From DATARH01 sp035648415 (GTDB taxonomy: Bacteria > Pseudomonadota > Alphaproteobacteria > ATCC43930 > CGMCC-115725): a DNA stretch of 64,000 bases. The DNA lies in assembly GCA_035648415.1 (NCBI GenBank), contig DASRLO010000004.1, positions 1-64,000 of the forward strand, given 5' to 3'. Each line of letters starts with the position of its first letter. Position 1 is the stretch's first letter. Below are positions 27,330-35,652 of this stretch, piece by piece. The position numbers and the translations under genes were made by a program. The notes beneath the pieces are model-generated. The model saw only the letters and a program-made list of their open reading frames with translations, did no database searches and was not told the origin of the DNA.

Positions 27330-27350
27330 CGCGCGGCGCGCAGTAACGGC

Positions 27351-27773
27351 TCAGTCGGCGACCGCCGGCGCGTTGTAGTCGGCCTCGCTGACCGGCTCGC
27401 ACCAGGCGGTGCCGTTGCCCTCGTCGTCGACCTCCATCATCGCCAGATGGGCGAAAAAACGGTCGGGCGCGGCGCCGTGCCAGTGCCAGGTATCGGGCGG
27501 GATCGTCACCGTGTCCCCTGGCTCCAGGATCTGCGGCGGCAAGCCTTTGAAGCAGATGCGGCCGATCCCGGCGGTGCAGTAAAGCGTCTGTCCGACCGGG
27601 TGGCTGTGCCAATTGGTCCGGCCGCCGGGGTTGAAATTGTACATCGTCGCGCGCATCCGCGACGGCTTCTCGCCGACCATCACGATGTCGGCCCAGACGA
27701 TTCCGGTGAAATTGTCCGCCGCCGCCGGCCGCGTCGGCCGCGTCCCCGCACGCACCACTCCCCTCGCGCTCAT
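27351..27773 (-). CDS. cupin-domain protein
   Basis: 140 residues from the ATG at 27773. A single cupin barrel with metal-binding histidines in NWHSHPVGQTLYCTAG and TWHWHGAAPDRFFAHLA. It belongs to the small cupin type related to the C-terminal half of carboxymuconolactone-decarboxylase-like proteins. It lies 29 bases downstream of the CoA-transferase beta subunit gene on the same strand. It is one of four small cupins in this neighbourhood. Confidence 0.86.
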   Translation of the reverse strand: MSARGVVRAGTRPTRPAAADNFTGIVWADIVMVGEKPSRMRATMYNFNPGGRTNWHSHPVGQTLYCTAGIGRICFKGLPPQILEPGDTVTIPPDTWHWHGAAPDRFFAHLAMMEVDDEGNGTAWCEPVSEADYNAPAVAD

Positions 27774-27802
27774 GCCCCACCCCTCCAAAAAACCTCGATC
27801 GG

Positions 27803-28477
27803 CTACTCGCGCAGCCGGACCGGCGGCACCTCGCTCGGCACGATCAGATTGCACCCGGTCGTCGCCTTGACTTCGCCGACCGAGACGCCAGGCGCGATCT
27901 CCCGCAGCGCCATGCCTCCGGGCGTGATCGCAAACAGCCCGTAATTGGTGATGACCAGATCGACGACGCCTTTGGCGGTTACCGGGATCGCGCAGCTTTC
28001 GACCAGGCGCGGGCGGCCGCTGCGCGTCACCTGCTCCATCGCGACAAAGACGTGCTTGGCGCAGGCCGCGAGGTCCATCGCGCCGCCGATGCCGCCGCCC
28101 TTCTGTCCGGCCATCTTCCAGTTGGCGAAATCGCCGTTCGCGGCGACCTCGTAGGCGCCGAGCACCGTCACGTCGATGCGGCCGCTGCGGATCATCCCGA
28201 ACGCGTCGGCATGGTGCACGATCGCCGAGCCCGGGTTCATCGTCACATGCTGGCCGCCGGCGTTGACGAGGTGCATGTCCTCCTTGCCCGGCGCGGCCAA
28301 TGCGCCGTAACCGACAACGCCGTTCTCGGAATGGAAGACGATCGCCCTGTCGCCGAAATCGCAGTTCGAGCACAAAGTCGGGATACCGATGCCGAGATTG
28401 ACGATCCAGCCGTCCTCGAACTCCATCGCCAGCCGGTCGCACATCTGCTGGCGGGTGAGGCCTTTGGTGTCGCTCAT
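27803..28477 (-). CDS. 3-oxoacid CoA-transferase, subunit B
   Basis: 224 residues of a family I CoA-transferase beta subunit. The catalytic glutamate lies in FHSENGVVGYG. Other family signatures are DGWIVNLGIGIPTL, GQKGGGIGGAMDLA and VITNYGLFAITPGG. With subunit A it moves CoA between a dicarboxyl-CoA and an oxo acid; PcaIJ- or ScoAB-like roles are both possible. Subunit A is encoded 486 bases upstream, an unusual gap created by the GxxExxY insert. Confidence 0.9.
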   Translation of the reverse strand: MSDTKGLTRQQMCDRLAMEFEDGWIVNLGIGIPTLCSNCDFGDRAIVFHSENGVVGYGALAAPGKEDMHLVNAGGQHVTMNPGSAIVHHADAFGMIRSGRIDVTVLGAYEVAANGDFANWKMAGQKGGGIGGAMDLAACAKHVFVAMEQVTRSGRPRLVESCAIPVTAKGVVDLVITNYGLFAITPGGMALREIAPGVSVGEVKATTGCNLIVPSEVPPVRLRE

Positions 28478-28491
28478 GGAAAAATAACTCC

Positions 28492-28965
28492 CTACCGCAA
28501 AGGTCGCGATGGTTGCGCGATGGACGCAAACGTTCAGAGCCCGTTGACCATCCTCACAATACCGTCGCGCAGATGCGCGACCTGAAAATTCATCAGGAAA
28601 CCCAACTTGAAGCCGCCGAGGCGGAGATAGCTCAGCAATTGCCCGCGATGCACCGGAAGGATCGCGGCCACGGCTTTCAGTTCGATGACGACGGCATCCT
28701 CCACAAGAATATCTATCCGGTAGCCGTTATCGACGATCAGCTCCTCATAATGGATCGGGACAATCACCTGGCTACGGACGCGCAAACCTTGCTTTTCGAG
28801 TTCGTAGAGCAAGCAAGTCTCGTAAGCACTTTCGAGCAAACCCGGGCCGACGACCGAGTGAATTTTCAAGGCTGCGCCAATGACACCGTGGCCTACCTCC
28901 TCGATCGTCATCCATCGCGTCCTTTGCGCGTCCGTTGCGCCCTTTGCGGTAAAGCGTTTCTTTTT
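28492..28965. mobile_element. inverted-repeat-bracketed insert carrying a GxxExxY gene
   Basis: Left arm about 28492-28532 (TACCGCAAAGGTCGCGATGG) and right arm about 28909-28965, whose complement begins TACCGCAAAGGGCGC and contains AAAGGACGCGATGG. The arms bracket one complete small gene and lie exactly between the two CoA-transferase subunit genes. The arm sequence matches the gene-free palindrome at 23951-24229. No target duplication could be defined with confidence. Confidence 0.7.
28534..28911 (-). CDS. GxxExxY family protein (PD-(D/E)XK nuclease-like)
   Basis: 125 residues with the name-giving motif in VVGPGLLESAYETCLLYEL. The nuclease-like core is visible: IDILVEDAVVIELKAVAAI (D, then ExK), followed by RGQLLSYLRLGGFKLGFLMN. 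The family is small, often multi-copy and often seen beside GCAAAGGACGC-type repeats; its activity is not established to my knowledge. The start codon lies at the edge of the right repeat arm. Confidence 0.88.
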   Translation of the reverse strand: MTIEEVGHGVIGAALKIHSVVGPGLLESAYETCLLYELEKQGLRVRSQVIVPIHYEELIVDNGYRIDILVEDAVVIELKAVAAILPVHRGQLLSYLRLGGFKLGFLMNFQVAHLRDGIVRMVNGL

Positions 28966-29722
28966 ACCGTGCGGTCGCGCGGGCGGCGATCTCGGCGGGG
29001 CGCATCGGCCACCAGCCTTCGGGCGCCGGCGGCACCTTAACCAGGCGGTGCACGAAGATACCCGACAGGTGGACGTCGTCCGGGTCGATCGCGCCCAGCG
29101 GCAGGATGTCCTCCTCGACCTCGACGATCGTCACCGTGGCGGCCATCGCCATCAGCGGGTTGAAATTGCGCTGCGCCCGGCGGAAGCGGAGATTGCCGAA
29201 CGCATCGGCCTGCTGGGCGCGGATAAAGGCGTAATCGAGCGGCAGCGCCTCTTCGAGCAGGTACTCGCGGCCGTTGAAGACGCGTGTCTCGCGGCCCTCG
29301 GCCAATTCGGTGCCGACCGCGGCCGGCGTGTAGAACGCCGGAATGCCGGCGCCGGCGGCGCGCAGGCGCTCGGCGAGCGTGCCTTGCGGCACCAGCTCGG
29401 CGTCGATCCGTCCGCTCTCGTAATATTCGGAGAAGATCAGTTTCTGCGAGGCGCGGGTCGGCGCGGTGAAGGCGCAGATCACTTTCTTTGCCTGGTCGTT
29501 CTTGATCAGCCAGCCCATGTCGGGCGCGTCGTCGGGCAGGGTCGCGCCGCCGCGCGTGCCGTTCGACACGCAAATGAGGCCCTTCGCCCCCTGCTTCGCC
29601 AAGGCGCCGTAGAGGTTGACCGGCATGCCGACGACCGCGAACCCGCCAAACCCGACCGTCACATTGTCCGGGATGTCGGCGACCGCGGCGTCGAAGCTGG
29701 GAAAGATTTTGGATTTTGGCAT
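28964..29722 (-). CDS. 3-oxoacid CoA-transferase, subunit A
   Basis: 252 residues of a family I CoA-transferase alpha subunit. Signatures: VTVGFGGFAVVGMPVNLYGA, ELVPQGTLAERLRAAGAGIP and FYTPAAVGTELAEG. It pairs with subunit B encoded downstream beyond the GxxExxY insert. Both lie on the minus strand and were presumably adjacent before the insertion. Confidence 0.91.
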   Translation of the reverse strand: MPKSKIFPSFDAAVADIPDNVTVGFGGFAVVGMPVNLYGALAKQGAKGLICVSNGTRGGATLPDDAPDMGWLIKNDQAKKVICAFTAPTRASQKLIFSEYYESGRIDAELVPQGTLAERLRAAGAGIPAFYTPAAVGTELAEGRETRVFNGREYLLEEALPLDYAFIRAQQADAFGNLRFRRAQRNFNPLMAMAATVTIVEVEEDILPLGAIDPDDVHLSGIFVHRLVKVPPAPEGWWPMRPAEIAARATAR

Positions 29723-29740
29723 TGCGACCGCCTTTTTCGC

Positions 29741-29816
29741 TCCCCCGGCGAAAGCCGGGGCCCATTTGCCCGCTGTTCGAGCGGTCGAAGAGTGGGTCCC
29801 GGCTTTCGCCGGGATG
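29741..29816. repeat. palindromic repeat (CCCGGCGAAAGCCGGG type)
   Basis: The left arm (CCCGGCGAAAGCCGGGGCCCA, about 29743-29763) pairs with GGGTCCCGGCTTTCGCCGGGAT at 29794-29815, given here only by position and key words. It is a common intergenic repeat type in alphaproteobacteria and lies upstream of the CoA-transferase subunit A gene. Confidence 0.85.
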
Positions 29817-29828
29817 CGGAGCTATGAA

Positions 29829-30266
29829 TTACCGCAACTTCACGCCTTCGCTGTCGCCGCCGAGGAAGATGTTCGGGCGCAGGAACATCGACAGCACCAG
29901 CGCGCCGTTCGGCGAGCGCGCGGTATGGCGGTTGCCCTTGGGGCGCCAGACGTAATTGCCGGCGGTGACCTCGCCTTCCGCGTCGGCGAGGCTGCCTTCG
30001 AGAACAAAGGTCTGCTCGATCTCGACATGCTCGTGCAGCGCCAATTCGGCGCCCGGTTGCCAGCGGAACAGCGCGGTCAACAGCCCGGTCGCCGGGTCCT
30101 CGACCAGCACCTTCATCTCGATGCCGGGGCACGGGGTCGGCTTCCACGGCAAATCGTCGACATCGACATAGCGCGACGCCAAGGCGGTGAGCTTGTCCGC
30201 GCCTTTCATGCCCGGCGTCGTCGCGGTCGGCGCCGCGGGTTTGGTTTTCGTCATCACATCGTTCAT
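29829..30266 (-). CDS. ChrR-like cupin protein
   Basis: 145 residues with one cupin domain after a 45-residue N-terminal part. Metal-site histidines appear in LALHEHVEIEQTFVLEGSL and in WRPKGNRHTARSPNGALVL. It resembles the ChrR-type cupins that often bind zinc, but lacks an anti-sigma N-terminal domain. Its start overlaps the stop of the upstream membrane-protein gene by four bases. Confidence 0.84.
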   Translation of the reverse strand: MNDVMTKTKPAAPTATTPGMKGADKLTALASRYVDVDDLPWKPTPCPGIEMKVLVEDPATGLLTALFRWQPGAELALHEHVEIEQTFVLEGSLADAEGEVTAGNYVWRPKGNRHTARSPNGALVLSMFLRPNIFLGGDSEGVKLR

Positions 30267-30886
30267 CGGATTACCTCATCTAGTCTGGTCTCGGGCACGC
30301 CAACCTTAATGCTCGGATTTGAGGGGATTCCATCCATTATGCTCTTAGTCCAAGTATCCCACACGGCATGTCGAATTGCGGTCACCAGAAATCTTGCTTT
30401 GTTTATCGAGAAAAACAAAATCCCACCGGCTAAGCCATCCGATGAACGGCAGATCAATAATACGTGCCACTGTTTTCCTGCAAACCAGGTAAAAAGAACT
30501 TTAGATAATATAAGTAACAACATCGACCATCCGAAACGGACCATATTTGCAATCAGAATTTCGACAATCTCATCTCGTCGTTTGCTTACATTTTCGAATA
30601 TTTTTGAACCGAGCTTATTAATATGCCCCCAATCGTTCGAGGCACGGAGAACGATGAGCGGGATGGTTATTGCGGTCAAGAGAACAACAATCTGAACTAA
30701 ATCGCCTGCAACTGCCGCGATCGCCCTCGGCGGCGGGATAGCAAAGATGATTACGCCAACGAAAAAGGTAATCGCTCTGCTCCGGCGCGAGCCGGGCTGC
30801 GGTAACGGCAGCGGACCGGTCGAAGGGTCGGTCGCTGTCTGCGGCGTTGGAGCAGCTGCGACCGTCTTTGACATTTCGGCAGTCAC
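30263..30886 (-). CDS. AT-rich membrane protein of unknown function
   Basis: 207 residues with two to four predicted membrane stretches: SRAITFFVGVIIFAIPPP, GDLVQIVVLLTAITIPLIVL, FGWSMLLLILSKVLFTWFAG and possibly GGILFFSINKARFLV. The family is not recognised. Base composition in 30270-30700 is clearly more AT-rich than in the neighbours and codon use differs, which suggests recent acquisition. It is coupled by a four-base overlap to the downstream cupin gene. Confidence 0.7.
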   Translation of the reverse strand: MTAEMSKTVAAAPTPQTATDPSTGPLPLPQPGSRRSRAITFFVGVIIFAIPPPRAIAAVAGDLVQIVVLLTAITIPLIVLRASNDWGHINKLGSKIFENVSKRRDEIVEILIANMVRFGWSMLLLILSKVLFTWFAGKQWHVLLICRSSDGLAGGILFFSINKARFLVTAIRHAVWDTWTKSIMDGIPSNPSIKVGVPETRLDEVIR

Positions 30887-30893
30887 GTATACC

Positions 30894-31943
30894 TCACATC
30901 AAGAACACGCCCTTGCCCGTGGTCTGGGTGTCGAACAGCTTGTAGGCCTCGTCGGCTTGGTCGAGCTTCCAGCGATGGGTGAACAGGCCCTCGACATCGA
31001 TCCGGCGGTCGGCGACGAAGCGGGCGCATTCCTCCTGGCCGATCGACGAGAAGGTCCAGGATGCGACGATGGTCAGCTGCTTGCGCAGCATGTCGGGGCT
31101 GACATCGATCGTCACCTGGTTGCGCTCGCCGACAAAGCAGGTCGTGCCCCATACCTTGGTCGCGCGCACCGCGGCGATGCGGCCCTCGGGCTGCGATGAT
31201 GTGTCGAGGGTGAACTCGGCGCCGTAGCCGTGGGTAAGGTCCTTGATCGCGCCGACCGGGTCGTTCGAGCGCGGGTTGACGGTCTCGGCCGCGCCGAACT
31301 CCTTGGCCCGCTCGAGCCGCTCCTCGCTGACGTCGAGCGCGATGACCCGGGCGCCCATCGCCGCCGCCAATTGCGTCGCCGAGAGCCCGACCGGCCCTTG
31401 GCCAAAGATCGCGATGGTGTCGTTGCCGCTGAGCCGGATGCGGCGCAGCGCTCCATAGGCGGTGCCGGTGCCGCACGAGATCGCCGCGCCGGTGGTGAAC
31501 GACAATTCGTCGGGGAGCGGCACGACGGTAAACGCCGGCACCTTGATATAGGCCGCGTGCCCGCCATGCCCGTTGTTGCCGTAGATCGTGACCGGCACCT
31601 CCTGGCAGAGCTGCGCCCAGCCGGAGCGGCAATGGCCGCAGACCGTACAGCCCTTGTAATGGTGCACCATGACGCGCTGGCCGACCCGCGTCTGGGCCGG
31701 GCTGACCGCGCTGCCGATTGCGGCGACGATGCCGCACGGCTCATGCCCGGCGATGGTCGGCTCGCTCGGCGCGGCGAGGCCGCCGGTGTCGCCCCCGGCG
31801 CGCGGGCGGCGGTACTGGTGCAGGTCGCTGCCGCACATCCCCGAGGCCTTCATCTCGATGACGACCTCGTCCGGCTCCGGCGTCGGGTCCGGAAAATTCA
31901 TCAACTCGAGCTGACGATCGCCGGTGAACACAACCCCGCGCAT
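30894..31943 (-). CDS. zinc-dependent alcohol dehydrogenase family protein
   Basis: 349 residues from the ATG at 31943, with AAGGAGGA ideally placed. Catalytic zinc ligands are in ASGMCGSDLHQY and AGHEPCGIVAA. The structural zinc cluster is replaced by the cysteine run GCTVCGHCRSGWAQLC. The NAD-binding region is IAIFGQGPVGLSATQLAAAM. The substrate is unknown; the neighbouring quinone reductase and catabolic genes suggest oxidation of a small alcohol or diol. Confidence 0.92.
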   Translation of the reverse strand: MRGVVFTGDRQLELMNFPDPTPEPDEVVIEMKASGMCGSDLHQYRRPRAGGDTGGLAAPSEPTIAGHEPCGIVAAIGSAVSPAQTRVGQRVMVHHYKGCTVCGHCRSGWAQLCQEVPVTIYGNNGHGGHAAYIKVPAFTVVPLPDELSFTTGAAISCGTGTAYGALRRIRLSGNDTIAIFGQGPVGLSATQLAAAMGARVIALDVSEERLERAKEFGAAETVNPRSNDPVGAIKDLTHGYGAEFTLDTSSQPEGRIAAVRATKVWGTTCFVGERNQVTIDVSPDMLRKQLTIVASWTFSSIGQEECARFVADRRIDVEGLFTHRWKLDQADEAYKLFDTQTTGKGVFLM

Positions 31944-32019
31944 GGCGTTCCTCCTTCGTGTCTTGCCGAATGCTAGCATGAGTTTCCGCCGGGAAATCAG
32001 GAATCGAGGCTGATCGTCG

Positions 32020-32607
32020 ATGCGCGTCCTCGTGCTCTTTGCCCATCCTCTCGCCGACAGTTTCGCCGCTGCCTTGCATAAGGCGGTCGTCGCCGCGCTC
32101 GGCGAGGCCGGCCACGAGGTCGACGATTGCGATCTCTACGCGATGGGCTTCGATCCGGTGATGACGCCGCACGAGCGCCGGGCTCACAACACCGCGAACC
32201 CCGATCTCTCGGCGGTCGAGAGCCACGTCGAGCGGCTGCGCGCCGCCGACGCCGTGGTGTTGTGCTTCCCGGTCTGGTGGTGGGGCATGCCGGCGATCCT
32301 CAAAGGCTATTTCGACCGGGTCTGGATCAACGGCGTGGCGTTCCACCTGCACACCGGCGGCAAGATCGAGCCGGGCCTGCACCGGATCAAGAAGCTCGGC
32401 GTCGTCACCACCTACGGCTCGCCGTGGTGGCTGATCAAGCTGGTGCTGCGCGATCCGGTGCGCGGGGTGATCCACACCGGAATCCGCGGCCTGTGCACCC
32501 GGCACGTGAAGACCCGGTTCCTTACTCTGTACAGTATTGAATCGAAGAATTCGGCCGACACGACGCGCTTTCTCGCCAAGGTCGAGCGCACGTTCCGCCG
32601 GTTCTAG
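32020..32607 (+). CDS. flavodoxin-fold NAD(P)H:quinone oxidoreductase
   Basis: 195 residues. The start MRVLVLFAHPLADSFAAAL is the FMN-binding opening of the NQO1/MdaB/KefF family, and CFPVWWWGMPAILKGYFDRV is the second signature. These enzymes reduce quinones with two electrons from NAD(P)H. The gene is transcribed divergently from the alcohol dehydrogenase gene. Confidence 0.9.
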   Translation: MRVLVLFAHPLADSFAAALHKAVVAALGEAGHEVDDCDLYAMGFDPVMTPHERRAHNTANPDLSAVESHVERLRAADAVVLCFPVWWWGMPAILKGYFDRVWINGVAFHLHTGGKIEPGLHRIKKLGVVTTYGSPWWLIKLVLRDPVRGVIHTGIRGLCTRHVKTRFLTLYSIESKNSADTTRFLAKVERTFRRF

Positions 32608-32613
32608 CCGATC

Positions 32614-33081
32614 TTATTTTTTATGGATCGGGTCGACCCAGAGAACCTGCTCGGGCTTCTCGACCGGCTCGATGTCGAGATTGACGACCACCGCCTCGTT
32701 GTCGCTGCGCACCAGAACGCATTCGAGCGTCTCGTCCGACGAGGCGTTGATCTCCTGGTGCGGCACGTAGGGCGGGATGAAGATGAAATCGCCGGGGTTG
32801 GCCTCGGCGACATATTCAAGGTGCTCGCCCCAGCGCATCCGCGCCTTGCCCTTCAGCACATAGATGACGCTTTCGAGCGCGCCGTGATGGTGTGCGCCGG
32901 TCTTGGCGTTGGCGTGGATATGCACCGTGCCGGCCCAGATCTTCTGCGCCCCGACGCGGGCGAAATTGATCGCCGCGGCGCGGTTCATCCCCGGAGTTTG
33001 CGCGGTATTGGTGTCGAGCTGGTCGCCGGGGACGACCTTGACCCCGTTGTGTTTCCAGTCGGTGTGGGTGTGGTCGCTCAT
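32614..33081 (-). CDS. cupin-domain protein
   Basis: 155 residues from the ATG at 33081. The cupin metal-site region is IHANAKTGAHHHGALESVIY, followed by GDFIFIPPYVPHQEINAS. It is a soluble single-barrel cupin resembling those in aromatic or amide catabolic clusters; the ligand is unknown. It lies convergent with the quinone reductase gene. Confidence 0.86.
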   Translation of the reverse strand: MSDHTHTDWKHNGVKVVPGDQLDTNTAQTPGMNRAAAINFARVGAQKIWAGTVHIHANAKTGAHHHGALESVIYVLKGKARMRWGEHLEYVAEANPGDFIFIPPYVPHQEINASSDETLECVLVRSDNEAVVVNLDIEPVEKPEQVLWVDPIHKK

Positions 33082-33111
33082 CGAGACTGTCCTTGCTTCA
33101 ACGCCGTAGCC

Positions 33112-33183
33112 GTAGGATGGGTTGAGCTGGCGAAACCCATCATTTTGCGGGCGATGGGTATCGCTCCGCTCCACCCATCCTAC
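33112..33183. repeat. palindromic repeat (GTAGGATGGGTTGAGC type)
   Basis: Left arm 33112-33141 (GTAGGATGGGTTGAGC ... GAAACCCATC) pairs with the right arm 33152-33183 (GATGGGTATCG ... CCACCCATCCTAC). The unit lies between the cupin and aminotransferase genes. It is a known kind of intergenic palindrome in proteobacteria. Confidence 0.87.
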
Positions 33184-33197
33184 ATGATTCCTTCCGG

Positions 33198-34610
33198 TCA
33201 GCCGGCCGCGGCGCGCAGTTCGGGCATTGCCGCCTCGAAGCCGCGTTGGAAGCGGTCGAGCGCCTCGTCGATCTCGGGCTTGGTGATGCACAAGGGCGGC
33301 GAGAACGAGATCGCCTCGACATAGGGCAGCGCGCGCACCATCACGCCCTCGTCCAACGCCTTCTTCTGGATCGCGCGATGGACCCACTTGTCATGGTCGA
33401 AGAAGCGCTTGGTCTTGCGGTCGGCGACCAGCTCGATCGCCATCATCAGCCCCTCGCCGCGGATCTCGCCGACATAGGGGTGGTCGGCGAACCGCTCTCC
33501 AAGTTGCTCGCGGAAATAATTGCCCATCGCCGCCGAGTTCTCGATCAGGCTTTCGCGCTCCATGATGTCGAGATTGGCCATCGCCACCGCGCCGCCGACC
33601 GGGTGTCCGGAATAGGTGAAACCGTGCATCATCGGCCCGATCTCGGGCGAGGTGTCGCGCAGCACGTTCCACATCCGCTCGGAGATGACCGAGGCGGAAA
33701 GCGGGAAATAAGCGCTGGTGATCCCCTTGGCGAGGGTCACGATATCGGGCTTCAACCCGTAAAGCCCGGTCGCGAACCACTCGCCGGTGCGGCCGAACCC
33801 GGTGATCACCTCGTCGGCGATAAACAATATGTCGTTCTCGTCGAGCACTTGCTGGACCTGCTCGAAATAGCCGCGCGGCGGGACGAAGGCGCCGCCGGTG
33901 CCCATGATCGGCTCGGCGATAAAGGCGGCGACGGTCTCCGGCCCTTCGCGATGGATCATCTCTTTCAGGTCGCCGACCATGCGCCGGGTAAACGCATCCT
34001 CGTCCTCGCCCGCCGCGCCAAAGCGGAAGAAATGCGGGCAGGAGGTGTGCAACACCCCCGGCAGCGGCAGATCGAACGCTTTGTGGAACGAGAGGATGCC
34101 GGTCATGCTCCCCGCCGCGGCGGTCAGCCCGTGATAGGAGCCGAGCCGGGAGATGATCTTCTTCTTTTCGGGCTTGCCGCGCAGATTGTTGTAGTAGCGC
34201 ACCAGCTTGAAATTGGTGTCGTTGGCGTCCGACCCGCTGGTGCCGAAAAATACCTTCGACAGATGCGGCGCCCCGGCGCGCTCGCGGAACAGCGCCAGGA
34301 GCCGGTCGGCGAGGCGGATGATCGGCTCGTTCGAATACGAGCTGAACAGGTGATAGTAGCCGAGATTGGCCATTGCCTCGGCCGCCGCCTGGCCGAGCTC
34401 GGCGCGACCGTAGCCGATATTGACGCACCACAGGCCGGCGCCGCAGTCGATCAGTTCGCGTCCCTGTTGGTTGCGCACCCGCACCCCCGAGCCGCCGGCG
34501 ATGATCGTCGGCCCGTCGCGCAGATGGTCGGCGATCGAGGTCGAGGGATGCAGCAGGCTCTGCCGGTCCATCTCCTCGAGCGAGTAGTTCTCCTTGAGAT
34601 CGAGAGTCAT
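33198..34610 (-). CDS. class III PLP-dependent aminotransferase
   Basis: 470 residues from the ATG at 34610, preceded by GTGAGG; a GTG twelve bases upstream is the alternative. Conserved parts: FFGTSGSDANDTNFKLVRYY (PLP phosphate cup), SYHGLTAAAGSMTG, ILFIADEVITGFGRTGEW (PLP aspartate) and TLAKGITSAYFPLSA (Schiff-base lysine). It resembles omega-amino acid:pyruvate or diamine transaminases. It starts eight bases after the SMP-30 gene, so the two are an operon. Confidence 0.92.
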   Translation of the reverse strand: MTLDLKENYSLEEMDRQSLLHPSTSIADHLRDGPTIIAGGSGVRVRNQQGRELIDCGAGLWCVNIGYGRAELGQAAAEAMANLGYYHLFSSYSNEPIIRLADRLLALFRERAGAPHLSKVFFGTSGSDANDTNFKLVRYYNNLRGKPEKKKIISRLGSYHGLTAAAGSMTGILSFHKAFDLPLPGVLHTSCPHFFRFGAAGEDEDAFTRRMVGDLKEMIHREGPETVAAFIAEPIMGTGGAFVPPRGYFEQVQQVLDENDILFIADEVITGFGRTGEWFATGLYGLKPDIVTLAKGITSAYFPLSASVISERMWNVLRDTSPEIGPMMHGFTYSGHPVGGAVAMANLDIMERESLIENSAAMGNYFREQLGERFADHPYVGEIRGEGLMMAIELVADRKTKRFFDHDKWVHRAIQKKALDEGVMVRALPYVEAISFSPPLCITKPEIDEALDRFQRGFEAAMPELRAAAG

Positions 34611-34618
34611 GCCGCGCC

Positions 34619-35557
34619 TCACTGGTGCGAGAAAAGGGCGAGCCCCGGCGTCGGAACCTTGGCCATCAGGACCGTGCCGGTCTCGCTTTCGGTGATATAG
34701 AGCGTCTTGCCGTCGGGGCCGCCATAGGCGGCATTGGTGGTCGCGTGTCCGGCGCAGGATTGCAGCTCATGGAGCGGCCGGCCGAACTTGCTGAAAATCC
34801 ACACCGAGCCCATGCCGACATGGCAGATTGCGAGGTTGCCCTCGCCGTCCATCGCCATCCCGTCCGGCCCGGTGCCGCCGGAAAGCTGGATGAAGATGCC
34901 GACCCGGCCGACGCTGCCGTCGGGGTGGAGCGGCACCCGCCACACCGCGTTGCCACGCGTCACCGCGAGATAGAGGATGCCCTCGTCCGGCGTCAGGATC
35001 AGCCCGTTGGGGCTCGGCACGTTGTCGAGCAAGAGGTCGAGCCGCCCATTGGCGCGCAGCCGCCACAGCCGGCCGGTCGGATCGTGCAGCCCGCTTTCGC
35101 CCTGGTCGGTGAAATAGAGGTCGCCGTTCTTCGCGAAATGCAAATCGTTGAGGCCCTTGAACCGCTCGCGATGCGGCCGGTCGAGAAATATTTCGGCGCG
35201 GCCGATCGCCGGGTCGATCACCATCAGCCCCCGCGAATGGTCGGCGATGAAGATGCGGCCGTCACGGTGGATTTTGAGCCCGTTCGGCTCGCCGTCATAG
35301 GTCGTGACGAGGCTGAATTCGCCCTGCGGCGTGATCCTGAAGATCTGTCCGTACGGAATGTTGGTGATGTAGAGGTTGCCCTCGCGGTCGAAGGACGGCC
35401 CCTCGATAAAACAGTCGCGCGGCACGCCCGATTGGTGGCGCGGGTCGCGGTGTTGGCGCAGCGAATCGGGCACGCGGGCGAAGATCTGCGTTTCGATGAC
35501 GGGCGGCGCGGCGAACACGGGGCGGATCCTCGCTCGGGTGGCGCGCGAGCTTATCAC
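34619..35557 (-). CDS. SMP-30/gluconolactonase-like beta-propeller
   Basis: 312 residues, with the N-terminal start uncertain (the conserved part begins near residue 30). Propeller blades carry the SMP-30 metal-site signatures: CFIEGPSFDREGNLYITN, GLNDLHFAKNGDLYFTDQGE, SPNGLILTPDEGILYLAV and TGPDGMAMDGEGNLAI. Members hydrolyse sugar lactones or related esters. Placement upstream of the aminotransferase suggests a shared catabolic route. Confidence 0.88.
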   Translation of the reverse strand: MISSRATRARIRPVFAAPPVIETQIFARVPDSLRQHRDPRHQSGVPRDCFIEGPSFDREGNLYITNIPYGQIFRITPQGEFSLVTTYDGEPNGLKIHRDGRIFIADHSRGLMVIDPAIGRAEIFLDRPHRERFKGLNDLHFAKNGDLYFTDQGESGLHDPTGRLWRLRANGRLDLLLDNVPSPNGLILTPDEGILYLAVTRGNAVWRVPLHPDGSVGRVGIFIQLSGGTGPDGMAMDGEGNLAICHVGMGSVWIFSKFGRPLHELQSCAGHATTNAAYGGPDGKTLYITESETGTVLMAKVPTPGLALFSHQ

Positions 35558-35652
35558 GCGCTCCGGGCAGGCTCACCGAAATGTGTGGTGCAGAGCGGCG
35601 CGCTCGGTAGCACTACTGCGCCATCGCGTCATCGCGCAGGGAAGGATTCACG

